Source: Tricholomella constricta
Lineage: Eukaryota > Basidiomycota > Agaricomycetes > Agaricales > Lyophyllaceae
DNA length: 64,000 nt
Reading direction: 5' to 3'
Assembly (NCBI GenBank): GCA_013368375.1
Contig: JAACJP010000027.1
Location: 124,001 to 188,000 of the forward strand
The notes under the pieces were generated by a model that saw nothing but the letters and a program-made list of their open reading frames with translations, searched no databases and was not told the origin of the DNA. How positions within the stretch are numbered: the stretch's first letter is position 1; each line of letters begins with the position of its first letter. Below are positions 46,804 to 58,200 of this stretch, in pieces. The position numbers and the translations under genes are program-made.

Positions 46804-46901
46804 TTTGCAAAGTACAGGACTGCACTTTGCAAACTGCAGACCTATAGCTATCAGGCAGTTTTGCAAAGCACGTCGACTGTAACTACAGTATATTTTGCAA
46901 A
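46804..46901. repeat. Right subterminal palindrome array of the KDZ element
   Basis: TTTGCAAA starts at 46804, 46826, 46860 and 46894. Read from the outside inward the spacing is 34, 34, 22, mirroring 36, 36, 24 at the left end. The spacers carry GTCGACTGTAACTACAGTA and related ACTGTA/CAGTC blocks in inverted sense to the left array. Confidence 0.8.
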
Positions 46902-46927
46902 AGGGTGCCAGCATCAGGTGTGTTGAT

Positions 46928-47377
46928 GGGCACACCAAGTCTGTGTCACAACGATCACAAAATCTGAGTCTTTTCAACGCCCTCACACAAGAATAAAGTC
47001 GGCTTGATACAAGGTAGTTTGAGTGAATTATGATTCGGATAGTGATGGTTTGGATCGAGAGTGGCACGCGACATGCGGTAAACCGCTCACATTCAGGTAT
47101 TCCCCTCACACATTTCATGTACATGTGAGGTAATTGGTCGAGCTTATTCAACCGGTGGTCAATGGCGTATTCCTTGGCTTCAGAATCACCCCCTAAAAAC
47201 AGACAACCAGAACGAACCTTGAAAGGTTACCGTATCGAGCAAAAAGGTTCGTAAATTAGTAGAATGGTATATATATAGTAGTGGAAAATGAGTGCAAATA
47301 AGATTCGGCGCATAACGAGCAGTTAAGATCATGGAAGCAAGGAAATTTGGCGGCTCGACGAAGCTTGTATCGTAAAT
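46928..47377. other. Flank between KDZ element and FunK1 copy 2
   Basis: No exon or repeat recognised in this 450-bp stretch. It probably holds the 3' untranslated region of the minus-strand FunK1 gene. Confidence 0.4.
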
Positions 47378-48991
47378 CTAGCGGGCTTGTCTCTTTCGGG
47401 GCGGTGAACCCGAGCTCGAAGTTTGGATGGTAGAATCTGTAACGACTCGACGGTATCCAGGTGAAGCTTCGGGTATGACTGGTGAACTAGGGAGCGTTGT
47501 CACTATCTCCGTCTGGGGCATCTTCACCTCAGCCTGGGGCGCCTCTTTATCTGCCTGGGCATGCAGAGTGGCAGTCATCTCCAGAGAACGCTGATGGTGT
47601 TCCTTTCGACGCTGAATCACGGCCACAGTGTCTGGGTCGTTATCGGATCGCGGAATTGTTGGAAGAGCTTTGTCAAGGATGCGAAGGATATGAGAGTGGA
47701 TGTGATAGTACTCGTTCCCGTGGTGCCTGTATGCAAGACATAACCTCGCCCACCACTTTCTTACCAGCGGTTTCACGCTATCAAAGTAGGGATGGAAGGA
47801 CGCAATGATGTCTGACTCGAATGTGTCCGACACCTCGAGCAATTGGTGCTTCATATCTTTCAATATGTCCTCCTTGCCATCGAAATAATCTCGAATGACG
47901 TCGCGCAGCGGACTTAGTCCCGCGTTTGGGGCCAATTCATCGCGAAACATGCCTATACCTGGTCCTTTGCGTGTCAAGCAAATGTAGACAAGGACCCAAA
48001 GGAAAGATTCGAGGTCATGGACGGAGTTGTGGCGGAATTCTCCCCTTTTAAAGCGTCGTTTATTTGCGTCATACATGCTGAGTTGCATCAGAACTTCAAA
48101 ACTAATAAAGGGAAGGGTTCCCTGTGATCCATACGTTAGCACGCCGTAAATCGGATTTTGACGATAAAAATATTCATACCGTCCGTTCCCCTTTCTGAGG
48201 TACACGTTTCTTGAAGTCAGGCCATGGGATATCCTGGAGGCTGGCGTCATGGCGTGTATCACGATAGATGTCAAGATGTGTGCTCACTTCATGATCCCAC
48301 CCCAAGCTCGCAACCGTTAGAGGATTTTCTTCCGATTGAGAAATTTTCAAAGAGACAGCGGCATCTTCGAAATATGCCACATGGTACGTATCATATCGAT
48401 AGGTCTCCTCGATAGCTTCCTTCGTGGCACTGATATTGTGATGCAACTTGAGCCTCTTGAGATCGGAGCTTATGAACTCGGACAGCTCGCTGTCGTACTG
48501 TGAGGGAAGATGAATATACTTATCGGTGATCATTGCGTGATTCCAATCCAAGAGACGGCCAAACGTCTTTTCGTCGTCCCACGTAATGACTGGGAAAATC
48601 AAGAGATTGCCGACACTGACATCGCGATGAATGATTCCGTTTAAACGACCACGGAGACGTTCTGTTGAGTGATTCAGTAAGAATACCCTGCATCCGCAGC
48701 GTTATTATCCTCACCTTCGATGCCATCAATGAGAGTGTGGATGAGTTCGTGTAAATGGCAGAAGGACTTGACGAGGATGCCTGCGGACATGAGAATCTCG
48801 GTATGGATGCGATCCACAAGTTCGTATCGCGTTCTTTGCGCCAGCTCGAGGTCGTACTCATGGTGCGGAGTGAGCTTCATGTGGAGGATTGAAGGCTCAG
48901 CATCTGGCTGATGTTCGTCTCGACGACGTTTCGAACCCGCGGAAACCGGAACCTCAGGTGGAGGTGGGTTAGGAACCATGCCACGATGCAT
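47378..48991 (-). CDS. FunK1 protein kinase, copy 2 (probably lacks the N-lobe)
   Basis: Three exons on the minus strand; the ATG at 48991 gives MHRGMVPN. Seen: YELVDRIHTEILMSAGILVK, then after an intron near 48,660-48,710 ERLRGRLNGIIHRDVSVGN (catalytic loop with Asp and Asn), LLDWNHAM at the metal-binding Asp position, LGWDHEVSTHLDIYRDTRHD, and after an intron near 48,125-48,178 GTLPFISFEVLMQL and HDLESFLWVLVYICL. The C-terminus is low complexity and ends PPRKRQAR. Frames are open throughout. The usual FunK1 N-terminal region with the ATP-binding lobe is not evident upstream, so this may be a truncated or non-catalytic form. It is the intact partner of the pseudogene at 27.1-28.6 kb. Confidence 0.8.
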
Positions 48992-49191
48992 CAATTGAAA
49001 AGTGCTGTCCACAGCACCCTCTGCGTTGATGTCGTTGTAACTATATGGTACTTACCATCGCACACACCGTGACAAGTATAGCCGAACACGCGCCGAAACA
49101 ACACGCCAATCATCATCACCTCTCTTCTTCCTTCCTTCCCTTTTGTTTTTGCCATGCGTGTCCGTTCGCGCTCTGTATATAAACAACTTTC

Positions 49192-49300
49192 AATCGAGGA
49201 GTACGTATAACACGTAGTGGGCAAAAGGCCCAGTATCAAGTCCAGTGATGACATAGAGGTCGAAGCAGGACACATTTCTGCTTAGGATATCGACGTCCCA
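49192..49300 (+). repeat. Duplicate of the 3' end of the helicase gene
   Basis: Matches about 26,594-26,720 of the helicase gene: AATCGAGGAGTACGTA, then CAAAAGGCCCAGTATCAAG, TCCAGTGATGAC, TAGAGGTCGAAGCAGGACA and CATAGCACAC in the same order, with small differences. It sits between FunK1 copy 2 and the P450 stop codon. It is a remnant with no coding role. Confidence 0.85.
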
Positions 49301-49324
49301 TAGCACACATCATGTAGGATTTAG

Positions 49325-51466
49325 CTAGTAATTGTCCCACGTGTCAGCATGAATAATCAAGTCTTTCGCCTGTTCGTTTCGAGGGCGGATGCGACATTGA
49401 AAAGCGCATGGTTGACTTTTGGAAGGTGCAAAGCATGGCAATCAGCACCAGAGAATGAAAGGCACTCACCGGCACTCACCTTGTGATGCCACGACTGATC
49501 TTGACTTCAGGTGTAATCTCCTTACCATCCTCGCCAATAGTTTTCGATATGTTGAAAGTGGCCAAGATGGATGCGATGGCAATCCAAAGGCTAGCGTCGG
49601 CGAGATGCCGTCCAGGGCAGATTCTAATATTGCGCATTATATTTATTGTATGTGAGAAATAGACTAGAACATACCTGCGACCGAAACCGAAAGGCCCGAT
49701 AGGATGAGGCTCGTTGTTACCCTCCGGCTTGGGAAGGTAGCGGGACGGGTTGAAGGACTGTGGATTTGGGTAAACTCTTTCATCGAGCGTCATACCTCTG
49801 TTGGACGACTCGCAACTGAGATTTCGTGGTACATTCGTTTAGGTGTGGATCGTACCTTGTATTCGCAATTATGAGGGAACCCTGAGGGATAAACATTCCA
49901 CGATACACGTCATCCTTCAAAGAACGGTGTGGAACGCCTGTGAGAAGGCTACTAGTCAGAAAAGATGGCCATGATGGAAGGTCACAGAACCAGAGCCTTA
50001 CCCAAGGGCACAGCGCTGTACCACCTGTCAATCTCGAGGTCAAATGTACCTCCGGTCATGGGGGTTGCAACTTAAATACCTTAATGTCTCTTGCAGTAAA
50101 CACTCAACGTATGGCAGGGAATTCCGATCAGAGAATTCAGGAAGACGGCCGGTGCCGATCACTGTATCTATCTCTTTCTGTGCTCTCACTTGAGCTTCTG
50201 GATGAAGCACCATCGCTAAAAAGAAGAAAGACAATGTAGACCATGTCTGGATAGAACTTTAGAGGGGTCTAAAGAGCTTTGACATAACTCACCGTTTCCG
50301 CACCGGCGCAAAACAGTACGGCAGCGGCACCCTGAATATCCAAAACGGCGTCCGGTCCGTCCGGTCCCTCACGATCCAGTGCTTCCAAATGATACGATAG
50401 AAACGAGGGCTTTGCTTTCCCTTCTGCCTAAGCCATGTGTTAGTACACCTAAGCTCGAAGAAAGGAGATAAGTATCATGTCTCTTTGAACTTGCTCGTAT
50501 GGGTATTGATGCATCGTCTCCACCGCGATCTTGTTGTCGCGAGCGAATCCTGCATAGTATGCGCCTGGGAACCAAGCGGGGAAGTGTCGGACTGTTGATT
50601 ATTCCAAAATTGAATAGGGAGAAAGAACCGCATGAATGTAAAGTGCACTCACGAAACGGGAGATAGTCAACAGGTGTGCCTCCTGGCGAGCCAGCATTGC
50701 TGAGCCCATAACTGACGCCTTCAATGATGTGGACGTAAGGATCCTCGTCTGAAGTGGCCTGATGTCCGTAGGCAAGCCTCATAATGATAGCGGTCAAAAA
50801 CCTGTTCAACAATTGAGAAAAATGGGCCAATCAAACAAATTGACGACAAAGTTTTGCCTTCGAATGAAATTATCCCGTTCCACTTCCGCTGACATGAGGT
50901 TTTGAAGAAGAACACGCGCCTCCCGGGTCTGAATGGGTTGATAGCGAACAGATTTCTTGAGATTCAGATAATCTTGCAGCATGCGTCGGAGTTTCTGAAA
51001 TGTTTTTCCAATGCTGTAAAAGCTAGCGCCCTTGTCCACCCCATCCTGTATGTATGCAGATGAGACGGACCCTGCGCGAATCAAACATGGGCTCGCACAA
51101 TTCATATATCAAAAAGCGAGGCCTGTCACTATAATTTGCACTTCTCCGATCTAGGTGGTCCACAGCAGCTTCAACGCTGTTCAAGACAATGATCGGTCTT
51201 CCAAGGACATGAAGGTACATCACGTCGCCTGTCGTCAAACATTAGAAGACAAGTAATACCTAGCATCGCTTGTTTGGTGTTGACTTGCCGTATATTTTGC
51301 CCCACTCGTAGAACTGGTTTTCTTGATCTTCGGGTTGGATCTTTCGCATATGCCCAATAATTGGCTCTGCCGGCGGTCCCGGTGGTAAAGGGGGATGTCC
51401 CTTGGCCGTGATCTTCACCCATAGGAAGAGGGCAGCGCCAACAAGTGAGATGAAGAAGTAAGACAT
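49325..51466 (-). CDS. Cytochrome P450 monooxygenase
   Basis: Haem-thiolate monooxygenase, anchored in the ER. The ATG at 51466 begins MSYFFISLVGAALFLWVKI, a membrane anchor, followed by the Pro hinge PPLPPGPPAEP and IIGHMRKI. About ten exons. Seen: the I-helix FCAGAETV, LLQETLRW (K-helix region, with the ETLRW form of the ExxR motif), PHRSLKDDVYRGMFIPQG, NPSRYLPKPEG and the haem loop FGFGRRICPGRHLADA with the ligand Cys, all in family order. The last exon encodes SQPCAFQCRIRPR and ends at the TAG at 49,325-49,327. Substrate unknown. No frameshift seen. Confidence 0.9.
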
Positions 51467-52645
51467 TGCGTTGGAGAGAATGATGGAAAATCATCGGTAA
51501 TGAGGTGGTAAGAGGCTGGTGTGTTTTATCCAATCGACACACTTCATGGAGCAGGGCTGTGCATCCAGAGATCATATGATCCCGTGGAGCCTACCAATGG
51601 CCACCAGCTTCCCAGACGCCACAAGGACCGGTATTTTTAGCCTCGTTGATTTCCTCTGCAAGCTGAACGCTACACTCTCCACACTGCCCCGCACAAACGT
51701 CAGAAATCCGCGAGAGATGCAAGACCGAACTCACGTTGTCGAATTTACTCTGTAAAGGGAGAAATGAATTAGGGAGACCCTGTGGAATATTCAGGCAGAA
51801 AATCTGTAACGTAGAGACAGTAAAACGCCACTAGCATGTTGAAGTGAAAGTGACGCACATGACACAAGTCGAAGTCCTTGCGAACCGACCCACAGGCCCA
51901 ACCGGGGTCAAAACAACTGCGAAAGGGGAAAGGGATACCTCAGTTGAATTGAAACCAATTTCTATACGATCGTGGTCCGCGAATGTCGGACTTCCTGGAC
52001 AACATCACCACGAGATAAACATCGGCTTCTCGGATGGGTTCGATGAGTGAGCCCTGCACCCGCTCTGTATATCGACAGCGGTCTCCATGCATCGTCGTTC
52101 AGATATCTGCATGGATTGGGGCATGAGAGATTGGCATGAGATGATGCCTGGTGACCGCAATCCAAGACCCACGCACATTTAAACAGACGAAGCGAAGTCA
52201 ACGGCTTTCATCCGCGCTTTTCTGGTCTTGTCCAAAGGGCCTTCAGCGGCCCTGGTGCTCCTAGAAACAAAGAAAAGTGGAAGATCAACACGATATTCTC
52301 CGGAAAAAGGGAATGCAATGTAGCGGGAACCCTCCTCCATTCATAGACAAAACTGGTCGATCCTCTAAGCAGTCGGAGGTGTCAAAGAAGTTTAGTTGGT
52401 AATCGTGTTGGAAAACATCAATCCATCGTGGCGCAGGAGCAGACGAAGAGGAAGAAAAACGCGATATGGTCCGGGAAGAACACATAAGAGCTTCTGAGAG
52501 TCGGATCCTCCATCGCTGATTCAATTACGCGTGTTGTAGAGAAAAACAATGTCAGCGCTGTAACCGGCCATTCAGTTTTGCCTTCTGAGAGTTTCAGAGT
52601 TAGTGTAGGCATAAGCAAGCAACCCAAAACCATCTCCATGTAGCA
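51467..52645. other. Intergenic between P450 and DIS3
   Basis: No supported exon chain or RNA gene on either strand. It contains the P450 promoter (left) and the 3' region of the DIS3 gene (right). Confidence 0.45.
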
Positions 52646-55600
52646 TTACATCGACGACGAGTCAACAGGGTGTACCAATATCATTTTAACGCGCCCTCTC
52701 TGAGTGTTCTTGTCCTTTTTGACCTCGATATTCACCGTAACCTTGTCAAAGACAGCAATGGTGACCTCGTCAGCGCCAGACGCCGTTGAGGAAGGGACGG
52801 TTATCGTATAGTTATCCGCATCGAACCGAATCTCGCGCTTGAACATGACAAGTCCCTCGATCCCAAGCCTGTAAAAATGTTGATTGGTTTCACTTGTTGA
52901 TAACCAAGAAGAAAAGCTGACTTTGAAACAAACACGCCCACACCGTTCCTGAACGTCCGGATCACAAACGCTTCCTCTCTAACGTGGCCCTTTTCCTTTT
53001 CCTTCTCATTCCGGCCTTTCAACGCCAGCCCAACATAAAACTCCACGCTCGCACGCCCAGCCATCTGTGCCATCCGGTGGCGGCGATTCACGACGTCCAG
53101 AACGCGCTCAACGTGGGACTTTGCATGAAGCGTCGCGTGCAGAGGCGTATACCCGATGGCCGCCGCAAGTTGCCGATGCGCGAGAACATCTGCATAGAAA
53201 ATGATCATAAGTATGCCGAAGCTTCGAGTTTGAGCTGTGTTAATTAGGGACCACATGGCAGAGGAACTTACCCGCGTATCTTCTGATCGGGCTCGTGAAG
53301 TGCGTGTAGATGGGGCTCGCGAGACCGTAGTGGCCGAACGTGTCCCGTCCGACACTGCCAGAGCAGAAATACTCGGCGGACAACATGCACCTCGTCGCCA
53401 TTATGCGAACCAGAGTGTTAAACGCCGGTTCATTGGGATCCTGCATTGATCGAAGATGGGTATCCAGGCTATCAGGAAGAGAGGCAGTGCCACGTACGAT
53501 GCATCTGTCTAACGAGGCAGCCAAAGCTCCGGAGCTCGTCACGTCCAATGCCTGACCCTTCCGCTTCATTAAAATATCCTGCAATTTTTCAAAGTTCGTC
53601 CGAGGCGGCGGCAAATGTCGTCTATCACCAAGACACGGTAAACTGACGACGACATCAAAGAAATTTATGAAACGCACCTCAATACCGCAGTCTGAGGGAA
53701 GGTGTCTTGAATCTTCTTCGCAACGCTGATGTTCGCCAGCAACATGAACTCCTCAACCAGGCTGTTCGTCTCCCGTAACTCCTTTTGCTCCACATCGATC
53801 GGCTCACTGGACTCGGAGCTGTCGAGGTGGATCTTGACTTCGGGTGATGCCAGATTGAGCGCGCCAGCAGCCATCCGACCCTCCTTGAGCTTCAGCGCCA
53901 AGCTGTTTAGCAGTCTGATCCCAACAGTGAGGTCATCTTGCAAATTCCTGGGTTTGAGCAGTGAGCTTGTGGTTGAGAAGCGGGAGCGATTTAGACATAC
54001 GGGTCATCCTTCCTGATCTGGGCTTCCTCATATGTAAATGCAGCCTTCGACGCAATCACCGACTTGGTGAAGCGTACATTGACGATCTGAGCATCGGGAG
54101 TCATTTCCTGTGAGCGATTCTGGTCAGTGAACGACCACCCCAGAGCGAGCCGAAGAAAGAGTACCCAGATGGTCGAAAACGCCAAACGCTCCACAAACGG
54201 CCGCAGAGAGCACAAGTTGGTGCCCAAAAGACTTGGAAGCATGTCAATGCGCTTGTCAACAAGATAGACCGTAGTCCCTCGCGAAGCTGCTTCGCTATCC
54301 ATAGGATTGTCCGGAAGCACGAAGTGTGATACATCCGCGATATCTGAGAATCGTCATCAACGAAGGGGTGTTGTTTGAGATTAAAGGAGCACTTACGGAC
54401 GCCGGCTTCAATATTTCCGTTGGGTAAGTGCCGCGCATGCAGTGCATCGTCAATGTCTTGGCAATCTGCTCGCGAATGAGCAAGGAGAGCAAGACCAGAG
54501 AAAAGGGAGGAAAGCACGAACTGGGGGGGTCGATACTGCAGATGATCAAATCTCTCATGTCCTCGCGATCCCGCCACTCCAGGCTGGCGGCACTCTTCGG
54601 AGGCACCACCCATTTGTCGCCCTCGGGAGGCAGACAGTCAAGGATCGCTTTCCCAAACGGCCTGTACGGGACCTCAAACTCAAGTAACAAGCTTTCCTGT
54701 TCCGCTGCCTTGCTCTCTACCTTGCCGAGCGCCCGGACGAAGTGGCCTTCCGGGTAGCGCGAAGTCGTGTCCCATCGGTCGATGGTCACGAGGATCTTCT
54801 GGCCAATGAGTGTGGGAGCTTGACGCGTGCGAAGGCGAATGCGGGGGAGAAGTCGTGAGACAGGCGTTGCAAATACCGTTTGTTGCGAAAGGGAAGTCGC
54901 ATTCGAAGATGTAAGCGACGTGCTGTCGATATGGCAAACGTAACTGCAGGGCGGAAAAAAAAACTCAATAGCGAGTGGGAAAGAAATGTAAGAAAGCAAC
55001 GCACGCCCGCCAATTGCGTTTGACGACGCCCACGATACGTCCAGTGGGCTGTTTATCAGACGTGCGTTTGACGTTTTCTGATAGCAGAACTTGCTTCTCA
55101 CGCCGCAGGACCTCGTCGCCTTCTTCATCGCCCTCTTCGCCGGAGTCCTCTGCATCATCATTTTTCAGCGTTGCTGAGAAAAAGAAGAACGTCAGTACCT
55201 CGCAACGAAAGTCAGAGCAACACTCGCAATCTTGGTCAACGACTTCGTCTGCGGGAGCTTTCCACTCTTTCTCATCAAAAACTTCCACGACTACGACGTC
55301 GCCATGAACAGCCCGATTCATGTTCTCGCGTCCGATGAGTAATACCGGCTTCGTGAAAGCCTGCACCGAGACGCTCCCCTGACACAACATGTCAGTCAGA
55401 ATCACCAGGGCAGGAAAAGCGACGGACCTCCAGATAATTATATTGGTTGGCATTGAAATGTCCCTGGTGCAGCTCACCGGCCTTAACTCCTGCGAGCATA
55501 GTCGCAGTCGAGATATACTGTGTTAACAATGAGCAACTGAGTCCGCTACCGTTGAACGACTTACATCGGGATAGAGAGGCTGGCGGCCTGCAGCGGCCTT

Positions 55601-56572
55601 GGTTGGCTCAATCTCATTCGTACCCTCAGCTGCGAGTAAATCGAGCAGCTGCGTCGGCTCATCCATGCTCTCAACGTATTTACGCACTAAAAGCAGGTCA
55701 GACAAATTCCTCAAGCAAACAATCACGATTGTCACCTGAGATACACGAGATCCCTGCCTTTTCTGCCTTTTGGCGGTTCGCCGCGTCCTCGGTCATGAGC
55801 ACGACGGTGGGGAGCTTCAGGGTTGCCTGCCCGCGCACCGGGGCACGCGATACACGGAGGTGGTCGTTGTACCATGCCGTCGCTTTTCGGATGCCTGTGC
55901 CAGCCTGAGTGTGCATGTCTTTTTTTCCAATAGAAGTTGTGACGTGCCTCGGTCGTTCCTGTCATTCGGTGTTTCGCCCTCCTCCCGTATGATAGCAGTC
56001 TCTCTGTGAACGGATCAGCGCAGCTCGTGAGCCTCACACAATTACGCACGATCGATATTCGTTGTAAAACACCCATATCCGTTTCTCTTCCATTTTTATC
56101 AAGGCATTGAGGCGATTGTACAGAGGAAGCGAGCGGTGTCGGACTTCCTCGATCACAGTTTGCAGCAGGATTATCGGTGGCGTGAAGAGGTTTGATTCCA
56201 CGAGGTCCATCTGGATTTTCCTCGTTTCAATCAGCGAAAGTCAAGCGTCAACAACATACCTGCGACAGGAATACATTGGTATCCGGGAGCACGAAGTGTC
56301 CGTTGGGATACAGACGATGATTCTGGTCCCCGAACATTGGTAGCACATCCTCCGATCCAGGACAATAATGACATCCTTGGATACCGCATCCAACATCGTC
56401 ACGCAGGTACCTCTCACGAAGAACTGTCGTAGTGTTGGCTTTCTTTTCTGAAAGAAGCCTGGCTAGGCCACGCACCTTTAATGACCTTCCCTCTTGCAGT
56501 TTTTTTGAAAAACTTGCGTTGAGTGACCACCGCCTCCGCCCTTGGTCGTTTGCAAATTGTAATCTCAACCAT
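52646..56572 (-). CDS. DIS3: Exosome catalytic subunit DIS3/RRP44 (RNB exoribonuclease)
   Basis: 3'-5' exoribonuclease and endonuclease of the nuclear and cytoplasmic exosome. The ATG at 56572 gives [16 protein letters not shown], then [18 protein letters not shown] and the PIN domain ([25 protein letters not shown]). After it come cold-shock-type domains ([29 protein letters not shown]), then the RNB domain with [17 protein letters not shown] and [10 protein letters not shown] (metal-binding Asp residues), [10 protein letters not shown], and a C-terminal S1-like domain ending VHPVDSSSM. About 15 introns on the minus strand. The domain order and motifs are those of full-length DIS3. Confidence 0.93.
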
Positions 56573-58200
56573 CGAGCTGATTCATTAATGAAATCAACCA
56601 GTCAAGAGACGTATCAAAAGTTCATACCGAACACAATTCCAAGGTGAGGGCGACAGGTTGAAACGTTGATCGACTGCATGACCCAGCCGCGCAAGCGGGA
56701 ATTGCCACGTGATCGACATGGGCGGGAGTCGGGACCGAGCCGAGGGCTGCGTTCCTGACGCCGCGAAAGAGCGCGAAAGTCGACTGTCTAGTGATGTATC
56801 CTTCTTTTGATACTCCTCCCAAGCGCAGTGCAACGCCCCTGCACTAGCTTGCACCCTGCCCTGCGGCGGTGGCAGAAGGCACGAACACATGGGGCGTTTA
56901 GGGGCGTCTCCACAATCGATCCATCATAACAAACTGAGAACTCTCGAGTTACTATCCTGACGTAGGACGCTAGATCAAAATGATGACCAACCACGAGTTC
57001 AAATGAAACAGAAAGAGACGCGACGAATCCGCGTGGCGCCTTTTGATGTTGATGAAAAGGTAAAAAAATTCTCGGGGGCCTTGAAAATTCAAGTCCTTGG
57101 CCTCGACTGGGGACACACGCGCTGAAATATGGAGAAGGAGCTTCGGGGTCTTTCGCGGCTTGGGGCGATAGGCTTCGGTTATGCTTTTGCCCATGGGATC
57201 GGTACGTCGAAAACGTTGTCATCAATAATCGGGCACGATTCTCGAGTGCCTCGATCATTCTAGGGCTTGAAGAGGGTGGAGCATCTTGGCAAATACGGCC
57301 TTAGTGAAACCGGTGCGCGTGGAAGGGTTCTCTCGAGAGAAAGCGGGCTGGTAAGTACATGTAGAATGGTGACTTGATAATCCCCGTTGGTAGATTTTTA
57401 CAAGCTTCGTCGTTTCATCTATACTGTACGCGAAACTCACAGAATCCGAATTTTAGTGACGACAACGTGGACGGCGCCACTGATTAGATTTGGCTCTCGA
57501 CGAGACCACATAGAGCAAATAATCTTGAGTAAGCTGGCCAAGTCGTCGGCCTTTGACATCGGCCGCCTCTATCAGGGGCTGAGAGGATTGCGCCTTTCAA
57601 CAGTTGGGCAGCTACCAAAGTAAGTAACCGACAGACCGACTGATACGGACTGATATAGATTCCGTAAGCCATAGGCTGCCATGGTGCCATGGGTCGCATA
57701 TGGTTACCCCCCAGATGACATCTTTATTCCCACTCAGTTTGTCAAGCTTCTACGTGCCCCCACAGTTCTTTTCCTCTCTCCAAAGGCCTGTGTTATTCTC
57801 TCCGTAACCTATTTGAAATAGCACCTGCCCAACGCGCGAGGAAGCTGCTATTTTAAATCTCATCTCGCCTAATCCGTTCTTCGCATTTGCCAAGCGCGCC
57901 TCATCTAATCTAATCAACGACATTTTTCCAAGGCACATGCAGCGCATCGGAGATTCCCAGCTTCTTTGACACCCTGTCCAAATCTCGGCACCAAGTACCC
58001 GTCCCTTCAGATTTCAGCGCGTTTCTCCCGGGATGAGATCCAGAACACATTTATCAGGGCGAGCGAGCTTCTCGCAGGGTTGCTGCAGAATCGCTCAGGA
58101 GTCACCAAAAAAGTCCTTAAGGCCCTTGGGTGTCCCGCATGTGTTTCGTTTGCGCCTGCCAACCTCTGCGACCACATCCTAGTCTAATACCCCTTCAATA
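56573..58200. other. Intergenic, no gene recognised (1.6 kb)
   Basis: Between the divergent DIS3 (minus) and DUF6534-like (plus) genes. Several short frames occur on both strands, but none has a recognisable motif or a consistent splice chain. I cannot exclude a small gene. Confidence 0.4.

Larger units (their letters stand above)
28751..46920 (+). mobile_element. KDZ composite transposon carrying a TET/JBP dioxygenase and cargo genes
   Basis: Proposed 18.2-kb unit (about 12.5 kb without the copia insert). Contents: cargo protein with repeat tail (minus), RNase H1 N-terminal-domain protein (plus), small basic protein (minus), TET/JBP-type dioxygenase (plus) and KDZ transposase (plus). Boundaries rest on four TTTGCAAA palindromes at each end with mirrored spacing, and on the direct repeat TGTTGAT at 28,744-28,750 and 46,921-46,927. 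The outermost palindrome is 19 bp from the inferred terminus on both sides. Only CA at the very ends and scattered bases match between the two termini, so exact ends are inference. The close linkage of KDZ transposases with TET/JBP genes in basidiomycetes is established knowledge. Confidence 0.75.

Noticed and set aside
27127..48991. FunK1 direct repeats considered as LTRs of one giant element
   Set aside because: They are coding kinase sequence, differ in length and decay state, and lack LTR ends, primer site and polypurine tract.
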